Positions 33,901 through 38,938 of a stretch of 38,938 nt of DNA are shown here, in pieces; position 1 is the stretch's first letter; the number at the start of each line of letters is the position of its first letter. The notes beneath the pieces were generated by a model. That model searched no databases. It worked only from the letters and a program-made list of their open reading frames with translations, and was not told where the DNA came from. This DNA is from Candidatus Poribacteria bacterium (GTDB lineage Bacteria > Poribacteria > WGA-4E > WGA-3G), in the NCBI GenBank assembly GCA_026702755.1, contig JAPPBX010000045.1, positions 1 through 38,938 of the forward strand, written 5' to 3'. A program made the translations under genes and the position numbers.

Positions 33901-34393
33901 TCCGAGGGTTCATCGTTAGAGTAGGGTAAATCGGATCGTCGGGCGTGACACGGATATTTTCAACGTTTCTTATCTCCGGACGCGCCTGAATAACGGTAAC
34001 AACGGGTGTTCCAGCAACAGGGATTCCGATGCGTTGTGCGTAGATAGGGAGACGCGGTCTGCCTACGTCAAGTGTCCAATCTGCACCCGCAAAATGAATT
34101 TCGGAAATGGCTTTCGGCTTTCGGCTATCAGTTAAGAGACTGTTGGTCTCTATCTCGGTCTTCTCTTGGTTTTCGATTGCCGATTGCCCATTGCTATCTT
34201 GCTGACTGCCGACGGCTGATGGCTGACTGCTATTTACCTGAAGTTCGGGAAGTGTAAAGCGTGCCGTCAGAGTGTCGGTTGTGGTTGCCAGAATCTTGAG
34301 AGGCGAGCCGGAATATGTTTGTGCTATGGAGACCGATGTTGAGGCGGTATAGGATATGAGAAATATAAATAAAAAAGTTTGAATCTTTTTCAT
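27920..34393 (-). CDS. Giant secreted gingipain-like C25 protease with FlgD-like C-terminal domain (PorU-like)
   Basis: 2157 residues with signal peptide 1-24 (KKIQTFLFIFLISYTAS...). Residues 100-280 resemble the C25 propeptide region (RLPIYAQRIGIPV, YNPATKQLRIYASVTFRINF). The peptidase domain spans about 660-1040: ADYVVITHPTFADGIQPLVE, YVLLVGDAHYDYKN, DMLIGRLSVQTPEAL, catalytic His900 in EYTGHGG and Cys933 in TTTCLNGQFD, the same 33-residue spacing as His211/Cys244 of gingipain RgpB. Many beta-sandwich domains follow. The last ~95 residues (FNVPNPTHNGKTFFTYHL to the end) are a FlgD/type-IX-like tail. It may act as a surface sortase or processing protease, as PorU does in type IX secretion. 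Residues about 52-95 and 1995-2004 come from inserted repeats. Confidence 0.85.
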   Translation of the reverse strand: MKKIQTFLFIFLISYTASTSVSIAQTYSGSPLKILATTTDTLTARFTLPELQVNSSQPSAVGSQQDSNGQSAIENQEKTEIETNSLLTDSRKPKAISEIHFAGADWTLDVGRPRLPIYAQRIGIPVAGTPVVTVIQARPEIRNVENIRVTPDDPIYPTLTMNPRTSQGFYPTQLVEVIPVGFVREQRIASLQINPVQYNPATKQLRIYASVTFRINFPPFSGTGNDTPIGRTVSAAPSTFPRTSPAFEKMFQGTLRNYEQAKPWRSQRLAPYGSSRGGGAPKAPTLTTKTYRFKIPVTRTDLYRINYNNIKASAGIEPEDINLDTLRLESGGQKQGIYVFDENGNDIFDRGEQIVFYGRALSDNKFTDTNVYWLRFALRGEPSAGNLETSRVEERDATPLSPNLVAPSAFLTRIRFEENRLHDVLAGNDIKSELADHYFWVAFRGGNTKDFNNIELPEAVPRLQIDRNATLNATLRIKFQGASRRGTALHRARISFNNNRLGRSVEWKRQGSPTAVRSIPQARIHNDPVNLIRIEALDANRTPPGFYDFYLDWYEFDYWRNFRADGNRLEFNTNTEPRKRGKVQYRVENIYNDTIDVYQLNENGIASKLTGGEVSRVGAGHNVLFEDTVGQHTRYFVISRSAYRSINALVPTPPTRLRNPSNQADYVVITHPTFADGIQPLVEFRRSQGLTTMVVDIDDIYDEFSDGVFNPLAIQKFLRYAYTSWQQPAPTYVLLVGDAHYDYKNAIVKLYREDRKTYNLYPIFVPTYHGWAPECGETAMDHRFVNVSGEDPLPDMLIGRLSVQTPEALATMVEKIINYEKNLQTGLWQGTLIQVADDNTDNPGDGVFEASRNELIQDIIPVGYDTRQIYLRRLKSPERTRALIRSAFSRGALAIEYTGHGGIQTWADESIFRSEDVTTLRNRHLPFVITTTCLNGQFDKPQEVGNFCLSEQFLLGKYGAIATLSATRLTYGTANAEFDKDLFESFFGVGREPKLVIDGGGELPPTVGHIVADAKISFMTRIRNQQWIPGTEQYTLFGDPASRLARPELDIKVELERIALNDGHEIVIKANEVGTIEDSGIGGAGTGTFTRASDFSTESLSAFAVFANNFDDDLNNDLISRTRGRIWQGEYGTIRIDVPNRARPGGGVTRIFAYDDTRAAVGGARFWVDTPVVHDIRETLDIKVTDTLNISVLVVDDRGPGGIRSISILWDDTANFEDDVIQMVPAREPLGDVPLGGQWYELERPIPLPHGGRQVRYRLRITDSTGHQIAIPSKTDRNIVRVPEGPNIAIGTDEADRAPIQYTFDKEKNGYQLVAEIINTGGRAVLADIEVVFAEGNPDAEGDGVIDEGADIIGRVTVKSTDWTDGTHVLQRTTAILDLDKPLTTGVHKIYVLADPDDPEIDDEIRGNVQEARQFDNKQHISFIVNEFNYKPQEELTAFSLDRVFDIDFPAGVLDAEPQSKTGIPLSVSSQAPTDPSQPDLQFAPIPRVAALRRGLIRQGTEVAQYYEPAFRTGETELKKPAEVKLRFDVSALEDTVREETLLQDDNPAFKTALAELADQLAIYAWQADFSVWRRLTSQISYTPEGDFLLENYVTPTQVENASQQKLEAPAISVNPNLTPAGTWALLFLDAFEYEVFLKRKGEAFFQKLDKSGQLDNPFREAGFGLELRIPRQESTPLGVNYTFEFADVLVFETDYNREGDVILTGTWNANRGNGNATVNVRPGPAGEFEVGDWFIFFTGVERYEIRDASSEPVHYPNGVKIRGKVNERLFVNHLGLDILVTGSSENFEFGDKVKFSSAQVGTITADVSELTRFALMRNTDTEPPTFSIWVDGLEPQTGSVIPPRPKISIVLQDTNGIDIEFLTIARRKDGGPFELLTDYELRTQGGIQTVPIDYQPVLFPGEYTFNITAQDFNGNAIGGDEKIVTYRFFVTEAPDLTPPTIDIRITALGTGSTREPLDEPLIDGMELTEQPRFKITLTDDSELDETAFRLNFGRRGEVTSPLHASDYAETFDPAAPANAAITYAPDLANGEYQLHITAADTSENAAELVTTFILNEEITLSEVFNVPNPTHNGKTFFTYHLAQAPDTVTIKIYSVNGRLLRTLDDASANRGVNETYWDGRDEIGVRCANGVYLYRVIALTADERRIEQIGKLAILR
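28384..28410. repeat. Perfect 13-bp inverted repeat inside the C25 protease gene
   Basis: GTAGGGGCGAGGT (28384-28396), a single central c, ACCTCGCCCCTAC (28398-28410). The same gcgaggt core appears degenerate near 15495. It is translated in frame as part of GRRGEVTSPLH in the protease. Confidence 0.75.
34110..34240. repeat. Dispersed repeat inserted in frame in the C25 protease gene
   Basis: Contains ggctatcagttaagagac, gattgccgattgcccattgc and ctgccgacggctgatggctg, the words of the intergenic repeats. In the protease it encodes a low-complexity segment (SSQPSAVGSQQDSNGQSAI and more) that breaks two otherwise normal segments, LPELQV and ISEIHFAGADWTLDVG. Confidence 0.65.
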
Positions 34394-34465
34394 GGTGTTA
34401 TAGTTTAGTTTTCAAGGCAAATGTTCTATAGTGTTCTATTAAGTGTATCTACAGAGGAGTTTAAT

Positions 34466-35587
34466 TTATAATTTTACGAGTTGTGAAGCGCAGTTGAGTG
34501 CTGCTACCAAACTATTTTCACTCGCGATCCCCTTGCCAGCTATATCAAACGCAGTACCGTGATCCACACTCGTACGGACTATCGGTAAACCCAAGGTGAC
34601 ATTCACAAGATCCCCAAATCCGAGAAGTTTTATCGGGATATTGCCTTGATCATGGTACATAGCGATAACAGCGTCCCACTCACCTTGGCTCGCTTTGACG
34701 AAAAGGGCATCAGCCGGTAGCGGTCCATCTATCGTACCGGGGTGCGCGTGTGCCTTGACTTGTTCGATGGCTGGACGGATAAAATGCTCTTCCTCTTTCC
34801 CGAACATCCCTTCTTCACCTGCGTGTGGGTTCAGACCAGCAACGACAAGTCGCGGTTCCGGGATACCGCAGCGCACCAGCACCTCCTGAGTGACACGAAT
34901 AACCTCCACGATTCTTTGGACGGAAAGGTATTTCGGCACATCAGTCAATGCGATGTGGCTTGTCACGAAAGAGACTGCAAAAGCAACCTTGTTGTTGGCA
35001 TCGTTAGTCTGTTGGGACATCAATGCCTCAGGTGTGCAGAGCATCATCACCTCGTGTGGTGTGTTAGTGAAGGCAGCAAGCATTTCTGTGTGTCCCGGAT
35101 AGGGTATGCCTGCGCGGTGTATAGCGGCTTTGCATATTGGGGCGGTTGTGATCGCGTCGATCTCGCTTTGCATCGCAAGGTGCGTCCCGGTTTCAATCGC
35201 TTTGACAGCAGCGGCACCCGCGCGGGCATCTATAGTACCGACGGAGATGTCCTGAGGTGTTATTGAGGAGACATCAAGCACATCAATTGTACCGTACTTT
35301 GCGTTCGCTTGGAGCGGTGTTCCTATGATATTAAGTTTTAACTGTGGAGTCCGGGAGGGTGTTGTGAAGCGTGAGCATGCATCCTGAAAAATGGCAGGGC
35401 TGCCAATGACAATTGGTTGACACAGTAAATATACGTCTTTGCGCGCCAGTGCCTTAACAATGATTTCGGGACCGATGCCAGCCGCGTCCCCCATCGTTAT
35501 CCCAATTTTTGGTTTGTTCGCGGTGCGCGGCGTACTTGTTCGGTGCCCAACGGCTTCGGATTGGATCTGGACCTCTGTGCGAATCAT
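34466..35587 (-). CDS. pdxA: 4-hydroxythreonine-4-phosphate dehydrogenase
   Basis: NAD-dependent enzyme of pyridoxal-phosphate synthesis (DXP-dependent route), working with PdxJ. The 373-residue product starts at ATG 35587 (AGGAGAG 11 bases upstream; the frame reaches to TTG 35611). After a 25-residue low-complexity lead, KPKIGITMGDAAGIGPEIIV opens the domain. The three metal-binding histidines are in PYPGHTEMLAA, VTSHIAL and LNPHAGEEG, and MYHDQGNIPIKLLGF and HGTAFDIAGKG complete the active site. The related PdxA2 (threonate phosphate) subgroup looks similar, so the pathway call is good but not certain. It is downstream of lon and rqcP on the same strand. Confidence 0.92.
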   Translation of the reverse strand: MIRTEVQIQSEAVGHRTSTPRTANKPKIGITMGDAAGIGPEIIVKALARKDVYLLCQPIVIGSPAIFQDACSRFTTPSRTPQLKLNIIGTPLQANAKYGTIDVLDVSSITPQDISVGTIDARAGAAAVKAIETGTHLAMQSEIDAITTAPICKAAIHRAGIPYPGHTEMLAAFTNTPHEVMMLCTPEALMSQQTNDANNKVAFAVSFVTSHIALTDVPKYLSVQRIVEVIRVTQEVLVRCGIPEPRLVVAGLNPHAGEEGMFGKEEEHFIRPAIEQVKAHAHPGTIDGPLPADALFVKASQGEWDAVIAMYHDQGNIPIKLLGFGDLVNVTLGLPIVRTSVDHGTAFDIAGKGIASENSLVAALNCASQLVKL

Positions 35588-35642
35588 TGCAGTTTTTTCT
35601 CTCCTAATCAAGGCTCGTGGTGCCTCGATCAGGAGATGGAGG

Positions 35643-35933
35643 CTACGGATTTAATTGACGATAGAGTGTTGCGGCGCGCGAGCGCGAGACATTTCCAGTG
35701 GGTAGTTCAAGAATCTCGTATTCAGATTCAGGAACCTCCGCGATATCCGCCGGATGCACCTCCGCTGCAGAGGGCGGGGGCCCTGGTAAGCGAATAACAT
35801 CTCCAACAACAAGCATCTTTCCGGCTTTCGCAATGTGTCCGTTGACACTGACCGCACCTTTGCTACAGAGGGTATTGGCTATTGTCCGCCGTTTTACAAG
35901 ACGGCTAACTTGCAGGAATTTGTCTAACCGCAT
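35643..35933 (-). CDS. rqcP: S4-domain RNA-binding protein (RqcP/Hsp15 family)
   Basis: A 96-residue protein with an N-terminal S4 RNA-binding domain: MRLDKFLQVSRLVKRRTIAN followed by LCSKGAVSVNGHIAKAGKML and VVGDVIRL. This size and sequence fit RqcP (YabO) of Bacillus, which binds stalled 50S-peptidyl-tRNA complexes and supports alanine tailing in ribosome quality control, or the related Hsp15. A 35-residue acidic and Pro-rich extension follows the domain. It lies nine bases after the lon stop, a context that fits protein quality control. Confidence 0.88.
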   Translation of the reverse strand: MRLDKFLQVSRLVKRRTIANTLCSKGAVSVNGHIAKAGKMLVVGDVIRLPGPPPSAAEVHPADIAEVPESEYEILELPTGNVSRSRAATLYRQLNP

Positions 35934-35942
35934 TTTTTCGAC

Positions 35943-38390
35943 TTACACTGGTGGCTGGGTAGCGACCGGTACTTCTACCGGAGTTTCGGCTTCCACGATC
36001 GGATCCGTCAGTGCTTGTTCCAGAACTTGGGTCATATCGTTGACTTTGTGGAAACGTATAGCGTCCCGAATCTCGGTCGGTATATCAGCCTCATCTTTCT
36101 CATTGTCCTCAGGGATAATAATGTTGAAGATGCCGTTGCGATAGGCAGCAAGTGCTTTCTCCTTCAAGCCACCGATCGGTAGCACCCTACCACGGAGCGT
36201 AATCTCTCCCGTCATGGCAACATCTTTGCGGACGGACGTTCCAGTTAGTGCAGAGAGAATCGCCGTCGCGACGGTAATTCCAGCAGAGGGACCATCTTTC
36301 GGCACAGCACCTTCCGGAATATGGATATGGATATCCTGCTGTTCAAACCAATTGTCGGAGAGTCCGAAGGACTCAGCGCGAGAGCGGATATAGGCAACGG
36401 CAGTTTGGACAGACTCACGCATCACTTCTTGAAGTTGTCCTGTCATATTGAGTTTGCCTTCTCCCTGCATCATCGTCGCTTCAACGGAAACAATATCGCC
36501 ACCAATTTGGGTCCATACCATCCCTGTAGCGACACCGACTTCATCGCGTTCCTCGGCTTTGGTGCGCGTCCATTTAGCAGGTCCAAGATAGTCACTCAAA
36601 TTCTCCGGCGTTACTTCGATATTCAGATCCGGGGTCTCGTCAGTAACGATTTGTCTGGCAACCTTACGCATGACAGTAGTGATCGTGCGTTCGAGATTCC
36701 GGACACCAGCCTCACGCGTGTACTTATGAATCATCTCAAAGATGGCTTTGTCTGTGAAGGTGATATTCTCACCTGAAAGTCCATGGCGTTCAAGTTGTTT
36801 CGGAATGAGTCCATTCGGTGTAAACGTAGCGATGTTATGCTTCTCAAAATCGGTATAACCCGGCAACTCAATAATTTCCATCCGGTCCTGAAGCGCGGGC
36901 GGAATGGTAACGCGAGTGTTAGCAGTTGTTATGAACATCACATCGGAAAGGTCAAATGCGATATCCATGTAATGGTCACGGAAAGTGGAGTTCTGCTCCG
37001 GATCCAGTACCTCAAGGAGGGCAGATGCAGGATCGCCTCGAAAATCTGAGCTGAGTTTATCAATTTCATCAAGCAGGAACAGTGGATTTTTCGACTTTAC
37101 ATCGCGAAGTCCCTGAATAATGCGTCCAGGGATTGCCCCAATATAGGTACGCCTGTGTCCTCGGATTTCTGCTTCATCTCGGACACCACCGAGGGACATT
37201 CTGACGAACTTTCTACCTGTCGCCCGGGCAACCGATTTACCCAGCGAGGTTTTTCCGACCCCCGGGGGACCAACGAGGCAGATAATAGGTCCCTTGAGGT
37301 GTTTGACAAGTTGTAGAACAGCGAGGTATTCCAACACGTTTTCTTTCGGTTTCTCCAATCCGTAATGGTCTTCGTCAAGTATTCGTTGGGCTTCGGGAAG
37401 TTGGAGTTGATGTTCGGTGCTCTCTTTCCACGGCAGCGCGAGTATCCAATCCACATAAGTGCGGATAACACCGGACTCAGCGGACTGCGGGGGTATCTGT
37501 GCGAGTCGGTCGAGTTCCTTAAGTGCCTTTTCCTCGGCTTCCTCGGACATTCCGGCGTTTTTCACCTGTTCTCGGAGTTCATCAACCTCGGCAATATCAT
37601 CTCTACCAAGTTCTTTCTGGATAACCTTCATCTGCTCCTGAAGGTAGAATTCGCGATGTGTCTTCTGAACAGATTCGCGGACCTGATTGTGAATATCATC
37701 GCGGAGTTCATTCCGTTCCAATGCCTCGCTCAGAAACTGAATGACGAGTTGCAACCGTTTAATCGGGTTAAGCTCTTCAATGACGGCTTGGCGTTCCGAT
37801 GCTGTGAGGTTGAGAAACCCGGCGATCGTATCCGCGAGATGTCCAGGTTCTTCTTGCTCCTTAATAGCACGTTTCACCTCTTCCAATGTTAAAACATGCG
37901 GTTGTGAACTTTGCGTTTGCTCCTTCTGCCGTGTTTTTGCGTAGTCATTGAAAAGTTTTTTCGTATCTTTCATCAGAGACTCGGCAGCACTCGCTAAACC
38001 TATCTCCTCATAAACGACTTGGACATCTGCTTTCAAAAAGTCATTAGTCTTTATATAGCCGAGAACAATTGCACGATGTTCTGCAGCGATGGCGATACGG
38101 ATTGTGCCGTCGCCGGGCTCATAAGATTCAATGATATTTGCGACGGAACCAATGGTGCGGAGGTGTTCCGAGGTTGCTTCTGCTCCTTCTTCCAACGCTA
38201 TTTTTTGGTGGAGCAGGAGTATCCGCTTGTTTGACCGAAGTGCAGCATGCGTTGCCTGAACTCCCGTTCTACGGGCGACAATTAAAAGAGATCTCGTCCT
38301 CGGAAAAGGAGAATACCTATCGAAATCCGGGGGCAAATCAATAACCGGCAAACTTATCGTTTCGTATTCTTGTGTTGCTGTCGGATTCAT
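35943..38390 (-). CDS. lon: ATP-dependent protease La
   Basis: An 815-residue AAA+ serine protease that degrades misfolded and regulatory proteins in the cytoplasm. It has an N-terminal substrate-recognition LAN domain (ISLPVIDLPPDFDRYSPFPR), a coiled-coil region near 230-290, Walker A GPPGVGKTSLGKS with Lys380, Walker B LFLLDEIDKL, and a C-terminal protease domain with the catalytic dyad Ser702 (KDGPSAGI) and Lys745 (GGLKEKALAA), 43 residues apart as in E. coli Lon. The C-terminal tail is short and Pro/Val-rich. A repeat-filled gap separates it from clpX upstream; rqcP and pdxA follow on the same strand. Confidence 0.97.
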   Translation of the reverse strand: MNPTATQEYETISLPVIDLPPDFDRYSPFPRTRSLLIVARRTGVQATHAALRSNKRILLLHQKIALEEGAEATSEHLRTIGSVANIIESYEPGDGTIRIAIAAEHRAIVLGYIKTNDFLKADVQVVYEEIGLASAAESLMKDTKKLFNDYAKTRQKEQTQSSQPHVLTLEEVKRAIKEQEEPGHLADTIAGFLNLTASERQAVIEELNPIKRLQLVIQFLSEALERNELRDDIHNQVRESVQKTHREFYLQEQMKVIQKELGRDDIAEVDELREQVKNAGMSEEAEEKALKELDRLAQIPPQSAESGVIRTYVDWILALPWKESTEHQLQLPEAQRILDEDHYGLEKPKENVLEYLAVLQLVKHLKGPIICLVGPPGVGKTSLGKSVARATGRKFVRMSLGGVRDEAEIRGHRRTYIGAIPGRIIQGLRDVKSKNPLFLLDEIDKLSSDFRGDPASALLEVLDPEQNSTFRDHYMDIAFDLSDVMFITTANTRVTIPPALQDRMEIIELPGYTDFEKHNIATFTPNGLIPKQLERHGLSGENITFTDKAIFEMIHKYTREAGVRNLERTITTVMRKVARQIVTDETPDLNIEVTPENLSDYLGPAKWTRTKAEERDEVGVATGMVWTQIGGDIVSVEATMMQGEGKLNMTGQLQEVMRESVQTAVAYIRSRAESFGLSDNWFEQQDIHIHIPEGAVPKDGPSAGITVATAILSALTGTSVRKDVAMTGEITLRGRVLPIGGLKEKALAAYRNGIFNIIIPEDNEKDEADIPTEIRDAIRFHKVNDMTQVLEQALTDPIVEAETPVEVPVATQPPV

Positions 38391-38414
38391 AATTCTTATC
38401 CTTTATGGTTGGCA

Positions 38415-38570
38415 GAAGAATAGTTGTTAGTTTTCAGTTTTCAGTTTGCCTCGCAGTAGAGTTAAACGCCTGTGGTTAAACGCCTGTTGCCTCGCAGTGA
38501 GAGTTACTTTTATTGTTACTGCCACAAGACACCTCTTAACTGATAACTGGTAACTGATAACTGATAACCA
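38415..38570. repeat. Dispersed repeat cluster between clpX and lon
   Basis: Begins tagttgttagttttcag, includes a local duplication of gcctcgcagt and ttaaacgcctgt, a degenerate version of the gttactgccaca hairpin, then cacctcttaactgataac and further ataactg copies up to the clpX end. The whole 180-base gap is repeat sequence, so the lon promoter must lie inside it or transcription reads through from clpX. Confidence 0.65.
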
Positions 38571-38938
38571 TTACGCAGTTTTAAGTGCTTCGGATTTTCT
38601 ATAAGTCAGTTGCGGTGGCTCACTCTTACGCACGGAATCTTCAGTAACATGGCACGCTTCAACATCGTTAAGCGAAGGGAGGCGATAGAGCGTATCGAGC
38701 ATAATCTTTTCAAAAACCGCCCTTAACCCACGCGCACCGGTTTCGCGTTCAATCACCTCATCCGCGATAGCGGTTAATGCTTCATCAGTTGTGTGGAATT
38801 GTACACCTTCATAAGCCAAAAGATGCCGATATTGTTTCACCAGAGCGTTCTTAGGTTCAGTGAGGATCCGAACGAGTGCCTGCGCATCCAATTCATGAAG
38901 CGTTGTGACAACTGGGAGTCGTCCAATTAACTCCGGTA
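38571..38938 (-). CDS. clpX: ClpX, C-terminal part (runs off the window)
   Basis: The minus-strand frame is open to the window edge and encodes the last ~120 residues of the ClpX unfoldase, which feeds substrates to ClpP. From the edge it reads [20 protein letters not shown], then [20 protein letters not shown], and the sensor-2 region [20 protein letters not shown] with TLYRLPS, all diagnostic for ClpX. The N-terminal zinc domain and Walker motifs lie outside the window. There is no start codon inside. It is upstream of lon on the same strand, a common pairing. Confidence 0.92.
   Translation of the reverse strand, partial: PELIGRLPVVTTLHELDAQALVRILTEPKNALVKQYRHLLAYEGVQFHTTDEALTAIADEVIERETGARGLRAVFEKIMLDTLYRLPSLNDVEACHVTEDSVRKSEPPQLTYRKSEALKTA

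Noticed and set aside
1-38938. tRNA or rRNA genes
   Set aside because: No T-loop GTTCGAATC-type motif with matching acceptor arms and no rRNA signature were seen by reading both strands; a covariance scan was not possible.

Overview
The window is about 39 kb of bacterial chromosome. It mixes core metabolic and housekeeping genes with large secreted, surface-type proteins and many short dispersed repeats. My best guess for the source is a Candidatus Poribacteria-like or other uncultured sponge/marine bacterium. This rests on the combination of dockerin-tailed beta-propellers, a CotH-type protein, RraA and NIPSNAP family genes, a gingipain-type C25 protease with a FlgD-like tail, and intergenic repeats built from ATAACTGATAACTG words. 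The assignment is an inference from gene content, not from a marker gene. No rRNA, tRNA, CRISPR array or intact transposase was seen.

Layout: 1-3.6 kb, plus strand: proS, sucD, panB. 3.7-9.8 kb, minus strand: a membrane-anchored helical protein; a cluster read right to left as leader peptide/attenuator, hisI, trpE, a broken RidA-like remnant, trpG and two tandem Dph6-like ATP-pyrophosphatases; then an orphan HicB-like gene. 9.8-15.4 kb, plus strand: promoter, cobalamin riboswitch, terminator, secreted YncE-like beta-propeller with dockerin, lipoprotein with a polytopic membrane domain, and a secreted PQQ-like beta-propeller. 15.6-18.5 kb, minus strand: an accessory-looking patch (ribbon-helix-helix protein with palindromic operators, small ORFs, HD phosphohydrolase, truncated PLD-like fragment). 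18.6-27.8 kb, plus strand: CotH-ankyrin protein, Uma2, a 33-codon peptide and an overlapping pair of unknown small genes, YjhG/YagF-type dehydratase, VanZ, MBL hydrolase, purE, RraA-like, NIPSNAP. 27.9-38.9 kb, minus strand: 2157-residue C25 protease, pdxA, rqcP, lon and the C-terminal part of clpX.

The most striking observation is upstream of hisI. A near-consensus promoter is followed by a 33-codon ORF with the run His-Trp-His-Trp-Trp-His, then by a strong intrinsic terminator whose T-run ends just before the hisI Shine-Dalgarno. A 10-bp pairing between late leader codons and the terminator loop/5' arm could serve as antiterminator. This is the architecture of ribosome-mediated attenuation, apparently sensing histidine and tryptophan together, ahead of a mixed his/trp cluster.

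The second candidate system is the cobalamin-riboswitch operon. It encodes no recognised B12 enzyme, but a secreted beta-propeller (compare BtuG of Bacteroides), a lipoprotein fused to an ECF S-component-like membrane domain, and a second propeller. This suggests an unusual corrinoid-capture system.

A third theme is repeats invading genes. The ATAACTG-type repeats fill many gaps and also appear to encode part of the C25 protease, the N-terminus of the riboswitch-operon lipoprotein and the C-terminus of VanZ. The C25 gene also carries a perfect 13-bp inverted repeat in frame.
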